Shown in pieces: positions 40,949 through 49,753 of a DNA stretch of 64,000 nt. Source of the DNA: Phycisphaerales bacterium (lineage in GTDB: Bacteria; Planctomycetota; Phycisphaerae; Phycisphaerales; UBA1924); assembly GCA_905339235.1 (NCBI GenBank), contig CAJPFG010000003.1:124001-188000 (forward strand), in the 5' to 3' direction. The notes beneath the pieces are model-generated. The model saw only the letters and a list, made by a program, of their open reading frames with translations, did no database searches and was not told the DNA's origin. How positions within the stretch are numbered: the first letter of the stretch is position 1; each line of letters starts with the position of its first letter. The translations under genes and the position numbers were made by a program.

Positions 40949-41332
40949 ATGGGCGGCGCAAAGCATTGGCAGATCGTTCTCCTCGTCGCCGCTCTCGTAG
41001 CGCTGCCGGTGTCGTTTTTCTGGCAATGCAGTACTCAGGAGACGCCGCTGCTAGCAAGCGAGTTCAACCTCGTCGACATCAAGACAGGGGAGTTGATCGT
41101 GGCCAAGAAGCCGTCGGGAAAGTCTGTGTACCTTCCGGCGAAGAACCCGGAAACGGGAGAGCCGACCTACTTCCCCGCCATCCAACAAGAAGGCAAGTGG
41201 TTTGTCGAAAGTCGATTCCTCGGTACTGCTCGCGACACCCTCTCGGGCGCCAGCGCGGCCGCGATGGATCTGAAAACCGGCGAAATGCGCACGATCACCC
41301 AGACGCCCGTCGCAAAGGACATCTTTAAGTGA
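40949..41332 (+). CDS. Small membrane-anchored protein (127 aa)
   Basis: N-terminal span ([19 protein letters not shown]), then an extracytoplasmic domain [36 protein letters not shown] and [14 protein letters not shown]. The KTGE repeats and length recall a class of planctomycete proteins encoded before prepilin genes. The stop overlaps an alternative GTG start of the prepilin gene. Probably works with it in a pseudopilus-type assembly; this is an inference from context. Confidence 0.65.
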   Translation: MGGAKHWQIVLLVAALVALPVSFFWQCSTQETPLLASEFNLVDIKTGELIVAKKPSGKSVYLPAKNPETGEPTYFPAIQQEGKWFVESRFLGTARDTLSGASAAAMDLKTGEMRTITQTPVAKDIFK

Positions 41333-41361
41333 CCGCCGCCACGCAACGGAGTATCCCTGCC

Positions 41362-42411
41362 ATGTCCCCCAGCCAACCCGCCCGGAAGCTGATACGAGCG
41401 TTTACGCTCATCGAACTTCTCGTGGTCATCGCGGTTATCGCCTTGCTGATCAGCATGCTGCTTCCCGCCCTCGGAAAGGCGCGGGAAGCAGCTCGGAACG
41501 TCGTGTGTCAGTCGATGCTACGGCAGTTGGGGCAGGGCCAACTTCAGTACTCGGGCACTTGGAGGGATTTTATCGCATGCGTCAACACGTCGGGTGCTGA
41601 CGGGGTGTACTTCGGGGGAACTCCCTATCTCGGCGAGACTTCGGGGACGACACCGACCACGATGTGGGACTGGATCAGTCCGACGATGGGTGACGGCGGA
41701 GGGCTCTCCGCGAACCGCGCCCGTCGAACGCTGGAGATCTTCAACAAGTACGGGTGTGCTTCGGCGAGAATCGTGAACGACACGCTGTACGGCACCGCCG
41801 GGGATGTCGCGGATTTCCAGGCTGCCCAGAGCGAGTATCGATACCGCCAAGTCAGCTACCTCCAGCCTGCTGCTTTCGCTTTCGTAAGCCCGCAGGCCCC
41901 GCGATCACTGTGGGGATACACGGCGGAAGGACAGACGGCGCCACGGGCGTTGTGGAGAGGATTCACAGACCCCGCAACGGCCCCCCCAAACTATCGCCCG
42001 CGTCTCGACATGATCGGCACGACACCCTCAAACAAGGTTCTCGCGGCTGACGGCACGCGCTACTACGACTCGGGCAGCAGCCCCGCTCGGCTGGACTTCG
42101 ATATCAAACCCGGCGCATCGGGCGGAACCCCGGATTACGTTTATGGCTCCTTTACCGATGCCTCTCCCGGCTTCCACGATTCCGCGGCGTACGGGCGAGA
42201 GCGCGCGCCCAGCAATCCGACGAACCGCATCCTGTCGTACCGGCACGGCAAGGGAATCAACGCCTGTTTCTTCGATGGAAGCGTTCGGTACGTGAGCGCG
42301 GATACTTCGTATCGACGGCTGGACTACTGGTACCCCTCGGGCAGCATCTTCACGGGCTCTCGCATGCCGCCGGAGGCCACGGGTTTCGAGGTTGGAAAGC
42401 CATTGCCGTAG
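41362..42411 (+). CDS. Prepilin-type N-terminal cleavage/methylation domain protein
   Basis: Type II/IV pseudopilin-like protein of 349 residues. Residues 13-35 show the signal [16 protein letters not shown] after a positively charged leader, with cleavage before Phe and conserved Glu5. [22 protein letters not shown] follows in shortened view as the helical continuation. The C-terminal [19 protein letters not shown] matches the motif H-G-x-x-x-N-x-x-FxDGxV known from planctomycete DUF1559-type proteins. ATG at 41362 with GGAG upstream; GTG at 41329 also possible. Confidence 0.9.
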   Translation: MSPSQPARKLIRAFTLIELLVVIAVIALLISMLLPALGKAREAARNVVCQSMLRQLGQGQLQYSGTWRDFIACVNTSGADGVYFGGTPYLGETSGTTPTTMWDWISPTMGDGGGLSANRARRTLEIFNKYGCASARIVNDTLYGTAGDVADFQAAQSEYRYRQVSYLQPAAFAFVSPQAPRSLWGYTAEGQTAPRALWRGFTDPATAPPNYRPRLDMIGTTPSNKVLAADGTRYYDSGSSPARLDFDIKPGASGGTPDYVYGSFTDASPGFHDSAAYGRERAPSNPTNRILSYRHGKGINACFFDGSVRYVSADTSYRRLDYWYPSGSIFTGSRMPPEATGFEVGKPLP

Positions 42412-42805
42412 TTTGGCTGCTCCGTGTGCACGCACGGTTTTCCCGACTATCAGCGGGATACGCCCAATCATCTTATGTGCCGAGCGGACCTTGTGAATCG
42501 AGTCGCGTTGCCTCCAAGGCCGCCTGGCGTGATTTCTGGTCCAAGCGATGTGCTCCCCATGGCAACCCATCTATCCCGCGTGCCGCCCGTGCCACCTCGT
42601 GCCACTGGGATTCGTCCCGGAACCGGCGGAGAGGCTTCCAAGCCGCTTGAGGAACCGAGCCTAAGCGTTACAACGCTGTCTCACGTCAAGATGGCGGCGT
42701 AGGAAAGACGAAAGACGTAGCCTCGCAAATCCAAGGGCTCGGGCGACGGCTTGGGGCCCCTGATTGACCCGCAGGAGCGCGCATAGGGCAACGGCGCTCC
42801 GGCGA
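42412..42805. other. Gene-free spacer, nothing recognised
   Basis: About 390 bases between the prepilin gene and the converging TPR gene. Lower GC. Open frames are short and not protein-like; no hairpin with T-run was identified. Confidence 0.4.
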
Positions 42806-43492
42806 TCAAGCCAATGGCCGCTTCGCGCCTTCGTCCGCCTCCGCGAATCGCTTCGCGAACATGGCATTCCACTTCGTAACGCCCAGCCGCTCAAACGTCG
42901 CGGCGGCGCGGATCCACATCGCTCGGGCCTCGTCGAGTCTGCCCCGGGCCTTGGCGATGTCGCCGAGGTTCGAGATGTTCCCCGCGGCCAGTTCCTCGCC
43001 CCGCGGCCCGGGAATGGTCTGTGCCACCGCGAGGGCCTCCTTGAACAGCGATTCGGCTCGGTCAAGGTCGCCGCGGGCTTCGGGGACCAGGGCCGAATTG
43101 CCCAGATCGCGCGCGAGGCCCTCCAGGTTTCCGAGCCGCCGATCGATCTCGACGGCGCGGCCCATGAACTGCTCGGCGCGTTCGAGGTCCTTGCGGAACT
43201 GCGCGATCAACCCCAAGTTCGTAAGCGCCCTGGCGGCATCGGCCGACTCCGGCGCGACCAGTTCCAGCCGCCGCTGCGCGTACCGCTCGGCCGCGTCGAA
43301 CTCCCCGAAGCGGAAGTGAAACTGAAACGCCAGGAACAGAACGCCAAGATCATCCGGTGCCTGCGCGAGGGCCGCGGCCATATTGGCGCGCGCCGCCGCC
43401 AGCACGCCGGCCTCGGGCGATTGGCCGGTGGACATGAACGCGGTGGCGACATCGGCGGCGGACTGGGCAAGCGTGAGTGGGTCATCGCGCAT
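42806..43492 (-). CDS. Tetratricopeptide repeat protein
   Basis: 228 residues. TPR units are clear: DDLGVLFLAFQFHFRFGEFD, ADAARALTNLGLIAQFRKDL, EGLARDLGNSALVPEARGDL and AAGNISNLGDIAKARGRLDE, each with the A20/P32-like spacing. No signal peptide or enzyme domain. ATG at 43492 has GGGGAGCC upstream. It follows asnA after 62 bases on the same strand. Confidence 0.85.
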   Translation of the reverse strand: MRDDPLTLAQSAADVATAFMSTGQSPEAGVLAAARANMAAALAQAPDDLGVLFLAFQFHFRFGEFDAAERYAQRRLELVAPESADAARALTNLGLIAQFRKDLERAEQFMGRAVEIDRRLGNLEGLARDLGNSALVPEARGDLDRAESLFKEALAVAQTIPGPRGEELAAGNISNLGDIAKARGRLDEARAMWIRAAATFERLGVTKWNAMFAKRFAEADEGAKRPLA

Positions 43493-43554
43493 GAAAGGCT
43501 CCCCGGGGGCGCGAATGCTACCCCCGGGGAGCCGGTTCAACCGCCGCGGCGCCG

Positions 43555-44691
43555 TTAATCGAGCACGCGGATATTCCGCTTCGCGCACATCTCCTTGAGG
43601 ACCTGCGGCCAGACCGTGACGCTCACCTCGCCCAGATGGGCCTTGCGCAGCAGGTACATCACCGTGCGGGATTGACCGATGCCCCCGCCGATGCTCAGCG
43701 GGATCTCGTCGTTGAGGATCATCCGGTGATACGGCAGGCTGAGGAACGCTTCCTGCCCGGTCATCTTGAGTTGCATCCGCAGCGTGTCCTTGGTGACGCG
43801 AATGCCCATGGAGGAAAGTTCGTGCCGCCGGTGGGTGACCGGGTTCCACACCAGGATGTCGCCGTTGAGCCCGTGCATCGGGCGGCCGTCGGTGGAGGTG
43901 GTCTCCGTGACCCAATCGTCGTAGTCCGCGGCCCGCATCTCGTGGGGATAGCCGTCCTTCAGCGTCCAGCCGATGCCGTAGATGAACACCGCCGGGTGGT
44001 CCTGAAGGATCGCCGTCTCACGCTGCTTGCGGGGCTTGTCGGGGAAACGGTCCAGCAGGTCCTCGGCGTGGATAAAGGTGAGTTCGTTGGGCAGTTCGGG
44101 GTACTTGTCGGTCTGGAGCCTGGGGAACTTGCGGAGCAGGTGCCGCTCGGCGCCGCGGATCACCTTCCAGATGCTCCGCACCACGTCCGTCAGGAACTTC
44201 AGGTTCCGGTCCTTCTCGCGGATGGCCAGTTCCCAGTCCCACTGGTCCACGTACGCGCTGTGGTCATGGTCCAGGAAGTAATCCTTTCGCACCGCCCGCA
44301 TGTCGGTGCACAGCCCCTCGCCGGGCTTCATGCCGAACTGCCGGAGCGCCACCCTCTTCCACTTGGTCGCGGCCTGCACCACCTGGGCGTCGATGGGGTG
44401 CTTGTCGTAATCGTTGGAGATATGGAAGTCGATCGGCGTGCGCGAGCCGTCGCGGTCGAGGTAGTCGTTGACGCCGCTGGCCTTGTCCACGATCAGCGGC
44501 GCCTCGACCATGATGAGGTTGAGCGCCTTGCAGAGATGGTCGGCGATGTAGCGCTTGCACTCGAAGACCGCCTCCTGCGTCTCGCGCGGGCCCAGCAGGG
44601 GCGTGTAGTCGCGGGGGAGAATCTTCTCGATCTCCTCGTACGAACCGATCCCCGGACCGGCCAGGTCCGCTTCCTTCAGAGTTGTCGTCAT
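43555..44691 (-). CDS. asnA: Aspartate--ammonia ligase
   Basis: AsnA-type asparagine synthetase, 378 residues, class II aaRS-like fold, making asparagine from aspartate, ammonia and ATP. Typical segments: APLIVDKASGVNDYLDRDG, IVQAATKWKR-like VVQAATKWKRVAL, GLCTDMRAVRKD, DHSAYVDQWDWE, and ends with GGGIGQSR ATP-binding motif and RKAHLGEVSVTVW. AGGAGC lies ten bases before the ATG. An upstream leader with a stem may control it. Confidence 0.95.
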   Translation of the reverse strand: MTTTLKEADLAGPGIGSYEEIEKILPRDYTPLLGPRETQEAVFECKRYIADHLCKALNLIMVEAPLIVDKASGVNDYLDRDGSRTPIDFHISNDYDKHPIDAQVVQAATKWKRVALRQFGMKPGEGLCTDMRAVRKDYFLDHDHSAYVDQWDWELAIREKDRNLKFLTDVVRSIWKVIRGAERHLLRKFPRLQTDKYPELPNELTFIHAEDLLDRFPDKPRKQRETAILQDHPAVFIYGIGWTLKDGYPHEMRAADYDDWVTETTSTDGRPMHGLNGDILVWNPVTHRRHELSSMGIRVTKDTLRMQLKMTGQEAFLSLPYHRMILNDEIPLSIGGGIGQSRTVMYLLRKAHLGEVSVTVWPQVLKEMCAKRNIRVLD

Positions 44692-44713
44692 AGCACAGGC
44701 TCCTGAAAATGAG

Positions 44714-44751
44714 GCGCCCGGCCAGCAAGCGACCGCCCGCCGGTCGGGCGC
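44714..44751 (-). promoter_or_regulatory. Leader hairpin of asnA
   Basis: GCGCCCGGCC (44714-44723) pairs with GGTCGGGCGC (44742-44751) with one wobble; it sits 22 bases before the asnA start, ahead of the ribosome site. Confidence 0.4.
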
Positions 44752-44827
44752 AGTCCGCTTTTAAGGACATGATAGTCCGTTGGAACCGGCCGCCGCCGAC
44801 GGCCGGGGAGCGCGGGGTGCGCAAAGA

Positions 44828-44870
44828 AACGATCGTTGCGCAGTGTCCTCGACTAAGAAACGATCGTTTC
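44828..44870. promoter_or_regulatory. Two copies of the AACGATCGTT palindrome
   Basis: AACGATCGTT occupies 44828-44837 and the extended perfect palindrome GAAACGATCGTTTC occupies 44857-44870. Their centres are 31 bases apart, three helical turns. Together they look like a double operator upstream of asnA, or sites linked to the nearby recombinase scar. Confidence 0.6.
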
Positions 44871-44916
44871 CTAGAGACTCGCCCCAGCCGGTCGTCTCGC
44901 GGCATGTCCGCCGGGT

Positions 44917-45010
44917 CCGTCTGCTCCCCGAAGACTTCCGCGTACTCGCGCCGGAGTTCCCCGACGGTCATCCGCCGCAGTTCGCTCACCTTCTGGCCCA
45001 CATTCAGCAT
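44917..45010 (-). pseudogene. DUF2924 N-terminal fragment
   Basis: MLNVGQKVSELRRMTVGELRREYAEVFGEQT, given in pieces as VSELRRMTVGELRREYAEVF, is the start of DUF2924 proteins (xIAALxxMTVxELRxRYxEVFGExT), which accompany large serine recombinases in mobile elements. Similarity ends after 31 codons, where RxxNKxWLxRRIAWRL should continue. Confidence 0.6.
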
Positions 45011-45036
45011 CGCGCATCACCGCCTTTCTCTGGCCG

Positions 45037-45207
45037 TTAACCAGTGACGCCATCAGGGCGAGGACGGAGCGAGAGTTCAAGGCATGTGGCCGAGGAATCC
45101 GGCAGATTCTGGCCTGGGGCGGGATGTCCCGGAACGGGCCCATGCAGGCGCTGAATCCCGCGTGCGAGGATGCTGGCGACCTCGTCCAGCCGTTCGTCGG
45201 GCGACAT
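45037..45207 (-). CDS. Small protein of a recombinase cassette (56 aa)
   Basis: MSPDERLDEVASILARGIQRLHG at the start (the first 18 residues are the informative part) resembles the short proteins that precede DUF2924 in planctomycete recombinase cassettes (xxxERxxEVAxILAxGxxRL). It is followed 26 bases later by the DUF2924 fragment. Likely a surviving piece of a degraded mobile cassette. Confidence 0.5.
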   Translation of the reverse strand: MSPDERLDEVASILARGIQRLHGPVPGHPAPGQNLPDSSATCLELSLRPRPDGVTG

Positions 45208-45372
45208 GTCCGACCGGGTCCGTGGGGTCGGGGCGCAGCGACATCGCGCACTCCTTCCGGAGATGCTCACCCGTCCGGGATCGGTCGTGGTGATCAGGGA
45301 TCGGTCGCCCGCGACGCGTCGTCGCTGGCGACTGGATACCTACGCATTGGGATTCCGAAGTCGCGCGCGAGG

Positions 45373-45387
45373 GGGGCGAGAGCAACC
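45373..45387. repeat. 15-bp direct repeat, left copy
   Basis: GGGGCGAGAGCAACC, identical to 49332-49346. A 13-base version overlapping it (CGAGAGCAACCCT, 45377-45389) is repeated at 49256-49268. The copies lie outside a lower-GC gene block. Confidence 0.55.
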
Positions 45388-45455
45388 CTTCAATTCTCGG
45401 CAAAGCGAGACACTCAGTCGACGAGTCATGGCCTGATCCCGACCGGTCGAGGCTG

Positions 45456-45773
45456 TCAGCGAAGGCGAACATACCGTGATGACTCCGCTTCGCGTGAGAG
45501 CAGGGCGGAGTGTTGGGCGCAGCCAAACGCGGCGGCGCGCAAGCTCAAGTCCTCGCGTGGATCGCGCCAGTCAATCACGACTCGCACAGCACCATCGAGC
45601 CACACTGGAGCGAGAGACGGGCTTTGGCTGTACTCGGACAGGTCAGGTTCCCGCAGTGCTCGCGCAATGTCAGGGGAGTTGCTCGCGAGCACATCCCAGA
45701 ACGGGTCCGTCGGGTTCTCCACAGCAATCTGCGCCAGCAGCGTGGTACCGTCGCGTTCGTGTGCATCATGCAT
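45456..45773 (-). CDS. Hypothetical small protein (105 aa)
   Basis: Unrecognised. Acidic first half (TTLLAQIAVENPTDPFWDVLA, SPDIARALREPDLSEYSQ) and second half LAPVWLDGAVRVVIDWRDP. Start by AGGAG eight bases before ATG. Downstream of the methyltransferase on the same strand, after 121 bases. Lower GC than the surrounding chromosome. Confidence 0.55.
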   Translation of the reverse strand: MHDAHERDGTTLLAQIAVENPTDPFWDVLASNSPDIARALREPDLSEYSQSPSLAPVWLDGAVRVVIDWRDPREDLSLRAAAFGCAQHSALLSREAESSRYVRLR

Positions 45774-45894
45774 GGCGTCGCTCCTGTGTGACACAGGAAG
45801 ATTGCGCACCAGATGCGATAAGGCTCCGAGAACTACCTGAGTTGAGCAAGGAACGATGGGGAACGCACTCTGCTCGTGTTGTTCCGTTGCCCCG

Positions 45895-47346
45895 CTACTG
45901 CCGCTCGCCAATCCCGTTTTCGGAATCAACCTTTCCGAATCGGAAAGCGAACTGAGCGTACTGCTTGTCCATAGGGCTCGGCACCACACAAATTGGTTCC
46001 CAACCGTGACGCGCCGCAAATGCCGTCAGGTTCTTCGATGGGTACCTCGCGGACCTCAGCAACACGATGTCGCCCTCATCTGCCTTCAGGGTGAGCACGA
46101 CACTGCAGCTTCCCGGCACATCGCTAAGCCCGCCTTGAGTTCCTGGGCGAACTTCAGCCCTCACGCTGTGCTTCAAAGCGTGGTCCAACGACTGCCGAAG
46201 GTGGTTCTGCCGGATCGCATACTCCACGCCTGGACGAACGAAGCTGAGAATAGTGTGGTCGGTGTACTTGCTTGAGTCCTCTGACTGCAGCTCGTTGACA
46301 CTGATATTGTCCATGATGCCGCAGCCTACGACCAGCAGATCGCCCTTCTTCGCGATCCCCGAAAGAGCGGTAAAGAATCGGCGCTCACTCAAGTTGCCGA
46401 TGGTATTACCGGTGATGACGAATACCGCGCCCTTGGGACGTTCGAGCAACGACTTGCGTACAGGGTCAGGGTGGTCTAGTTGCAGAAGGTCATCCTCCAG
46501 CGCCTGAATCCATAGGCGACCGCGATCGGGAAGGTCGCGGATGAACAGCCCAAGACCATCCTGAGATTGCGCGATCATGTATGGATTGATATCAACCAAG
46601 AGCATGCGAATGGGATCGTCTTTGGTGGCTGGATTGCTCAGCAGCGACAAAAGCAATTCGTAGTCCTTGGCGGGCGAGCCACCACCCCCCAGCATGAAGG
46701 CATGCGTCACGTGCGAAGCAGCAATCGCCGCCTTCCATGCGTCCTGCGCAAACAAAGCCGTTAGCCCTCGCTTACACACCGAATAAGTTGGGTAGCGATC
46801 CGCCGTAATGATCATTGTCCAGTTGGCGGCTCCTTCTAGGGAAGCGTAGTAGGCATGTGGGTCAACCATACCCGCGATGACACCGGAACCAATTGAAGAA
46901 CGTGGAGGTCGCAATGCGGGATGGTGTGTACAGCATTCGACGCGCTCATGTACAGCATGCTGTTGTGAGAGACTCCTAGTCGTCACCTGCGGCCGTCGCA
47001 CCGCATCAACGGCTTCTCGAGCCCGCTCGCGCGCGTCAGGTTTCAGAGCCGAGATGACTGTGCCAACCGAGTCTGAAATGAGTTGATCAACGGACATGGC
47101 GGATTCAAGCGGCAACGTGGCGAGCAGCGGCACGAGGAGCATGAGCCGCCAAGAGGGTTCGCCGTTGGGTCGAGTAGGATGAGTGTCTGGTGTGGATGTG
47201 ATCCACTTGGCCGATGCCTCCATTGCGCCTTTGATCAACAGCCTGTCGTCTGACTTGAGAACGAGTTGACAGACGCTGCGCCATTCATCCTGCTTGAAGG
47301 CTGCTTGAATCGCCACCTGTTTGAGCTTCCATTCATGGATCGCCAT
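45895..47346 (-). CDS. EgtD-like SAM-dependent methyltransferase (483 aa)
   Basis: The middle holds a class I methyltransferase resembling the histidine-specific family (EgtD, Methyltransf_33): FMLGGGGSPAKDYELL at motif I (Gly-rich), IRMLLVDINPYMI for the acidic strand, and AVFVITGNTIGNLSERRFF near residue 325, equivalent to the family's LGSTIGN. C-terminal GWEPICVV is also typical. The N-terminal 165 residues, helical with Ser/Arg-rich region, have no match. Substrate cannot be inferred. Starts 13 bases after the symporter stop, so the two are co-transcribed. Confidence 0.6.
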   Translation of the reverse strand: MAIHEWKLKQVAIQAAFKQDEWRSVCQLVLKSDDRLLIKGAMEASAKWITSTPDTHPTRPNGEPSWRLMLLVPLLATLPLESAMSVDQLISDSVGTVISALKPDARERAREAVDAVRRPQVTTRSLSQQHAVHERVECCTHHPALRPPRSSIGSGVIAGMVDPHAYYASLEGAANWTMIITADRYPTYSVCKRGLTALFAQDAWKAAIAASHVTHAFMLGGGGSPAKDYELLLSLLSNPATKDDPIRMLLVDINPYMIAQSQDGLGLFIRDLPDRGRLWIQALEDDLLQLDHPDPVRKSLLERPKGAVFVITGNTIGNLSERRFFTALSGIAKKGDLLVVGCGIMDNISVNELQSEDSSKYTDHTILSFVRPGVEYAIRQNHLRQSLDHALKHSVRAEVRPGTQGGLSDVPGSCSVVLTLKADEGDIVLLRSARYPSKNLTAFAARHGWEPICVVPSPMDKQYAQFAFRFGKVDSENGIGERQ

Positions 47347-47359
47347 GCTCGAGTTCCCC

Positions 47360-48778
47360 TCATGTTCCGTTCGTGTGCAGACGACGGGAGAGTGCCCAGT
47401 TGACAAGAAGGCCTGCGAGGATGCCCGGTGCGGCCTCGTTCATGAAGGCGTTATACCCCAGAGACGTCCAAAGCGCCGCAGTGGTGAATCCGACAATGAC
47501 AGAGCACAGTAGGGACCAGCCGGAGCGTCGCCAGCCGAGCACTTGGATCATCATCGCCGGTGCGACGCCGGCGCCCATCATCCCCACCGACGACAGAGCG
47601 AGATCCTTTACCGAGCTGTGGAGGAAGAGCGACACCACCATCGTGATCACGCCCAACACGGTGATGGGAATCCACAGATCGGCACGCCCCGTCCGATCTT
47701 CGCGCCTTGGGTTCAATAGGTCGAATTTGACGCTCTGGGCCATCGCAACGAGGATGCTGTTGGAGGTGGCCGCGATTGTGGCGAAGATGTCGGCGGCGAT
47801 GATGCCGGTGATCAAGGGACCCGTGGTGGCGCGGTGGAAGGCGCTCAAGCCCGTCTCGGGGTCATCGAGAGTTGGCATCACGCCTCGAAGCGCGATTCCG
47901 AATGCCGTCATCGCAATCCACGTCACCTGTACGAAGAGGATGTAGATCCACCACGCCGACCGGGTCTCCTTCGGGCTTGATCCGGCCATGTAGCGTGTGA
48001 CAATCTGCGGTTGGCCAAGCCCGAATCCGAGTGCTGCGGCGGCGAATCCGAGACTTGAGGCGATCGCCAACCCCAAGCCGCCGGTCGGTGCCAAGTGAAG
48101 GAAGTCTGGTCCTGCCGACTCGAGGTTGCTTTGGAAGGCAGCCGGGGCACGGGACGCCGCTACCCACACGGCGACCAAGGCGATTGCTGTCCCCACAATT
48201 CGAATCGCGGCTTGAAGATTGTCGGCGTACACCGATCCCCTGAATCCGCCGAGCGCGGTATAAACGACAATGACTGCTGCAAAGGCTACGAGGGAAGACA
48301 CGTTGTCCAAGTCGAAGGCGCCACTGAGGAATTTCTGGCCCGAGATCCATTGAGCAGAGACATAGCCGCCGAGGCATCCGAGGGTAATGACGCCAAGCGT
48401 GATCCGAAGGAAACGTCGCGATCGGCCGTGAGTTCCAGAGACCAGCACGTCCACCATCGTCGCGGCGTCGGCACGTTTTCCCACGGCATTGATCCGCTGC
48501 GGAAAGAACGTCCAGAACAGAATGTCCCCGAGCAACCAGGCGAGCGGGAGCAGGAGCCACCGGGCTCCTTGTGTGTATCCAAGTCCCACGGCCGCAGTGA
48601 CAACAAAACCGCTGTTGGCTGTTGCCCCGGCACTCAGTCCCAACAACCACTTGTTCAGGCCGTGCGTGGCAAGAGCGGCCCCACGATGGCGAGCTTCGTA
48701 TCGCCGACCGAGGTAGGAGACGAATAGGGTGGCGAGAAGGGAGAGCGCGAACACGAGGATCGAAAGGTGCGTCTGCAT
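47360..48778 (-). CDS. Sodium:solute symporter (SSS family)
   Basis: 472 residues with about 13 membrane spans. NKWLLGLSAGATANSGFV and TMVDVL...Y/W pattern, ALGGFRGSVYADNLQA (the SSS-family G-G-x-xGVxxTDxxQ equivalent) and FGLGQPQIVTRYMAGSS with ATTSNSILVAMAQ-like IAATSNSILVAMAQS are typical of proline/solute symporters (PutP-like). ATG at 48778. First of a three-gene unit with the EgtD-like methyltransferase; it may import the methyltransferase's substrate. Confidence 0.85.
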   Translation of the reverse strand: MQTHLSILVFALSLLATLFVSYLGRRYEARHRGAALATHGLNKWLLGLSAGATANSGFVVTAAVGLGYTQGARWLLLPLAWLLGDILFWTFFPQRINAVGKRADAATMVDVLVSGTHGRSRRFLRITLGVITLGCLGGYVSAQWISGQKFLSGAFDLDNVSSLVAFAAVIVVYTALGGFRGSVYADNLQAAIRIVGTAIALVAVWVAASRAPAAFQSNLESAGPDFLHLAPTGGLGLAIASSLGFAAAALGFGLGQPQIVTRYMAGSSPKETRSAWWIYILFVQVTWIAMTAFGIALRGVMPTLDDPETGLSAFHRATTGPLITGIIAADIFATIAATSNSILVAMAQSVKFDLLNPRREDRTGRADLWIPITVLGVITMVVSLFLHSSVKDLALSSVGMMGAGVAPAMMIQVLGWRRSGWSLLCSVIVGFTTAALWTSLGYNAFMNEAAPGILAGLLVNWALSRRLHTNGT

Positions 48779-48954
48779 GATGGCGATTATTCGTGAACGC
48801 CGCCTGCTGACGATCGAGAATGGCCCGTTCCGAAACGGAAGGCTCGGAAAGCAGCGGAAAACGACCCCGTCTCCGTGGCAGACGATCTGAGGGTCGGTAC
48901 AGTGTTCGTGGACGTCGAGTTGAAGGTTCCGACACTGACACAGTCGCATTGGAG

Positions 48955-49194
48955 ATGACGATGGAAGCCAGACCGCACCGCTGCGACAGCCGTTCATGCC
49001 CGGGTCACGAGGTGGAGGGCGAATTGTGCCGGTCGGGGTGGTTTCGATGCAACCACGCGAACTGTCCGGGACGGCATGGAACCCGTGAGGATGCACGGAT
49101 CAATGTCTGCACAGATGGATCGTTCAAGTGCGAGATGCTCGGATGTCGTGGTCACGCCAAACCCGGTGAGAGGTGTAGAGGGATGTTCCTCTGA
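48955..49194 (+). CDS. Cysteine-rich small protein (79 aa)
   Basis: Eleven cysteines arranged in recurring patterns: CDSRSCPGH, then LCRSGWFRCNHANCPGRHG, then VCTDGSFKCEMLGCRGHAKPG ending in ERCRG, each C-x(6)-C-x(4)-C-x-G-(x)H. It probably binds zinc or another metal in two or three knuckles. No known family. Divergent from the symporter. Alternative ATG at 48961. Confidence 0.65.
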   Translation: MTMEARPHRCDSRSCPGHEVEGELCRSGWFRCNHANCPGRHGTREDARINVCTDGSFKCEMLGCRGHAKPGERCRGMFL

Positions 49195-49331
49195 AAGCGG
49201 AGGGGCGGAAGGCGTAGCCCCTTCCTGCCGCCCGACGACACAGTCCCAAGGCCCCCGAGAGCAACCCTGCTGTTAAACTCGCGGGAGGCGTCAACCAGAG
49301 ATCGCGAGAGTCCGAGAGGGTTGCCGCCGGT

Positions 49332-49346
49332 GGGGCGAGAGCAACC
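49332..49346. repeat. 15-bp direct repeat, right copy
   Basis: GGGGCGAGAGCAACC, same as 45373-45387. Confidence 0.55.
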
Positions 49347-49490
49347 GTGGGGGTTGCCTTCGGACCCCGAGATTCGGTTTCAAGACCGAGAGCGCGGCGG
49401 GTGGGATGGGAGCCGCCGAAACCCCGGCCGTGACGGGACTTTCCGCCGCCTGGGACGGGGGTGGCAGAAGGGGCCGACCCGTAAACCAAA

Positions 49491-49516
49491 ACGCCCTCGC
49501 GTTTCCGCGAGGGCGT
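49491..49516 (-). terminator. Terminator of the P-type ATPase transcript
   Basis: ACGCCCTCGCG-TTTC-CGCGAGGGCGT is a perfect 11-bp stem with a 4-base loop. On the minus strand it continues GCGTTTTGGTTT, fitting termination of leftward transcription about 240 bases past the ATPase stop. Confidence 0.7.
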
Positions 49517-49753
49517 CGGTAACTCCCCGAAGTATACCGTTTCGGAGCGTTGGTGGGGCCTCCTCGGGGTGGCCCGATGGGTGTGCGATCGACACGGGTC
49601 GTTAACGGGGACGGGCCGAAACCGCGTTTTCAGGGCCGCCAGCGGGGTACAATAACTCCAGACCTGCCCCAAGGCGTCGTTGGCGAGATTGGGGGAGCGG
49701 ATTCAGGGCATGTGTGACCTACCTGAGGTAGGTTCCCTCCTTCCGGTCACGCA

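Larger units (their letters stand above)
49195..49753. other. Gene-free region with hairpins and repeats
   Basis: About 560 bases without a credible gene. It carries the right copies of the 13- and 15-base direct repeats (49256-49268 and 49332-49346), several GAGAGCAACC/GGTTGCC inverted words, a strong hairpin at 49491-49516 and a small palindrome ACCTACC-TGA-GGTAGGT at 49719-49735. Confidence 0.5.

Noticed and set aside
42424..42702. 92-residue frame after the prepilin gene
   Set aside because: Pro/Arg-rich translation without ribosome site; no recognisable pattern.
45895..47346. Assignment as EgtD proper (histidine to hercynine)
   Set aside because: Only the fold-level motifs match; the N-terminal domain is different and no other ergothioneine genes are present, so substrate is left open.
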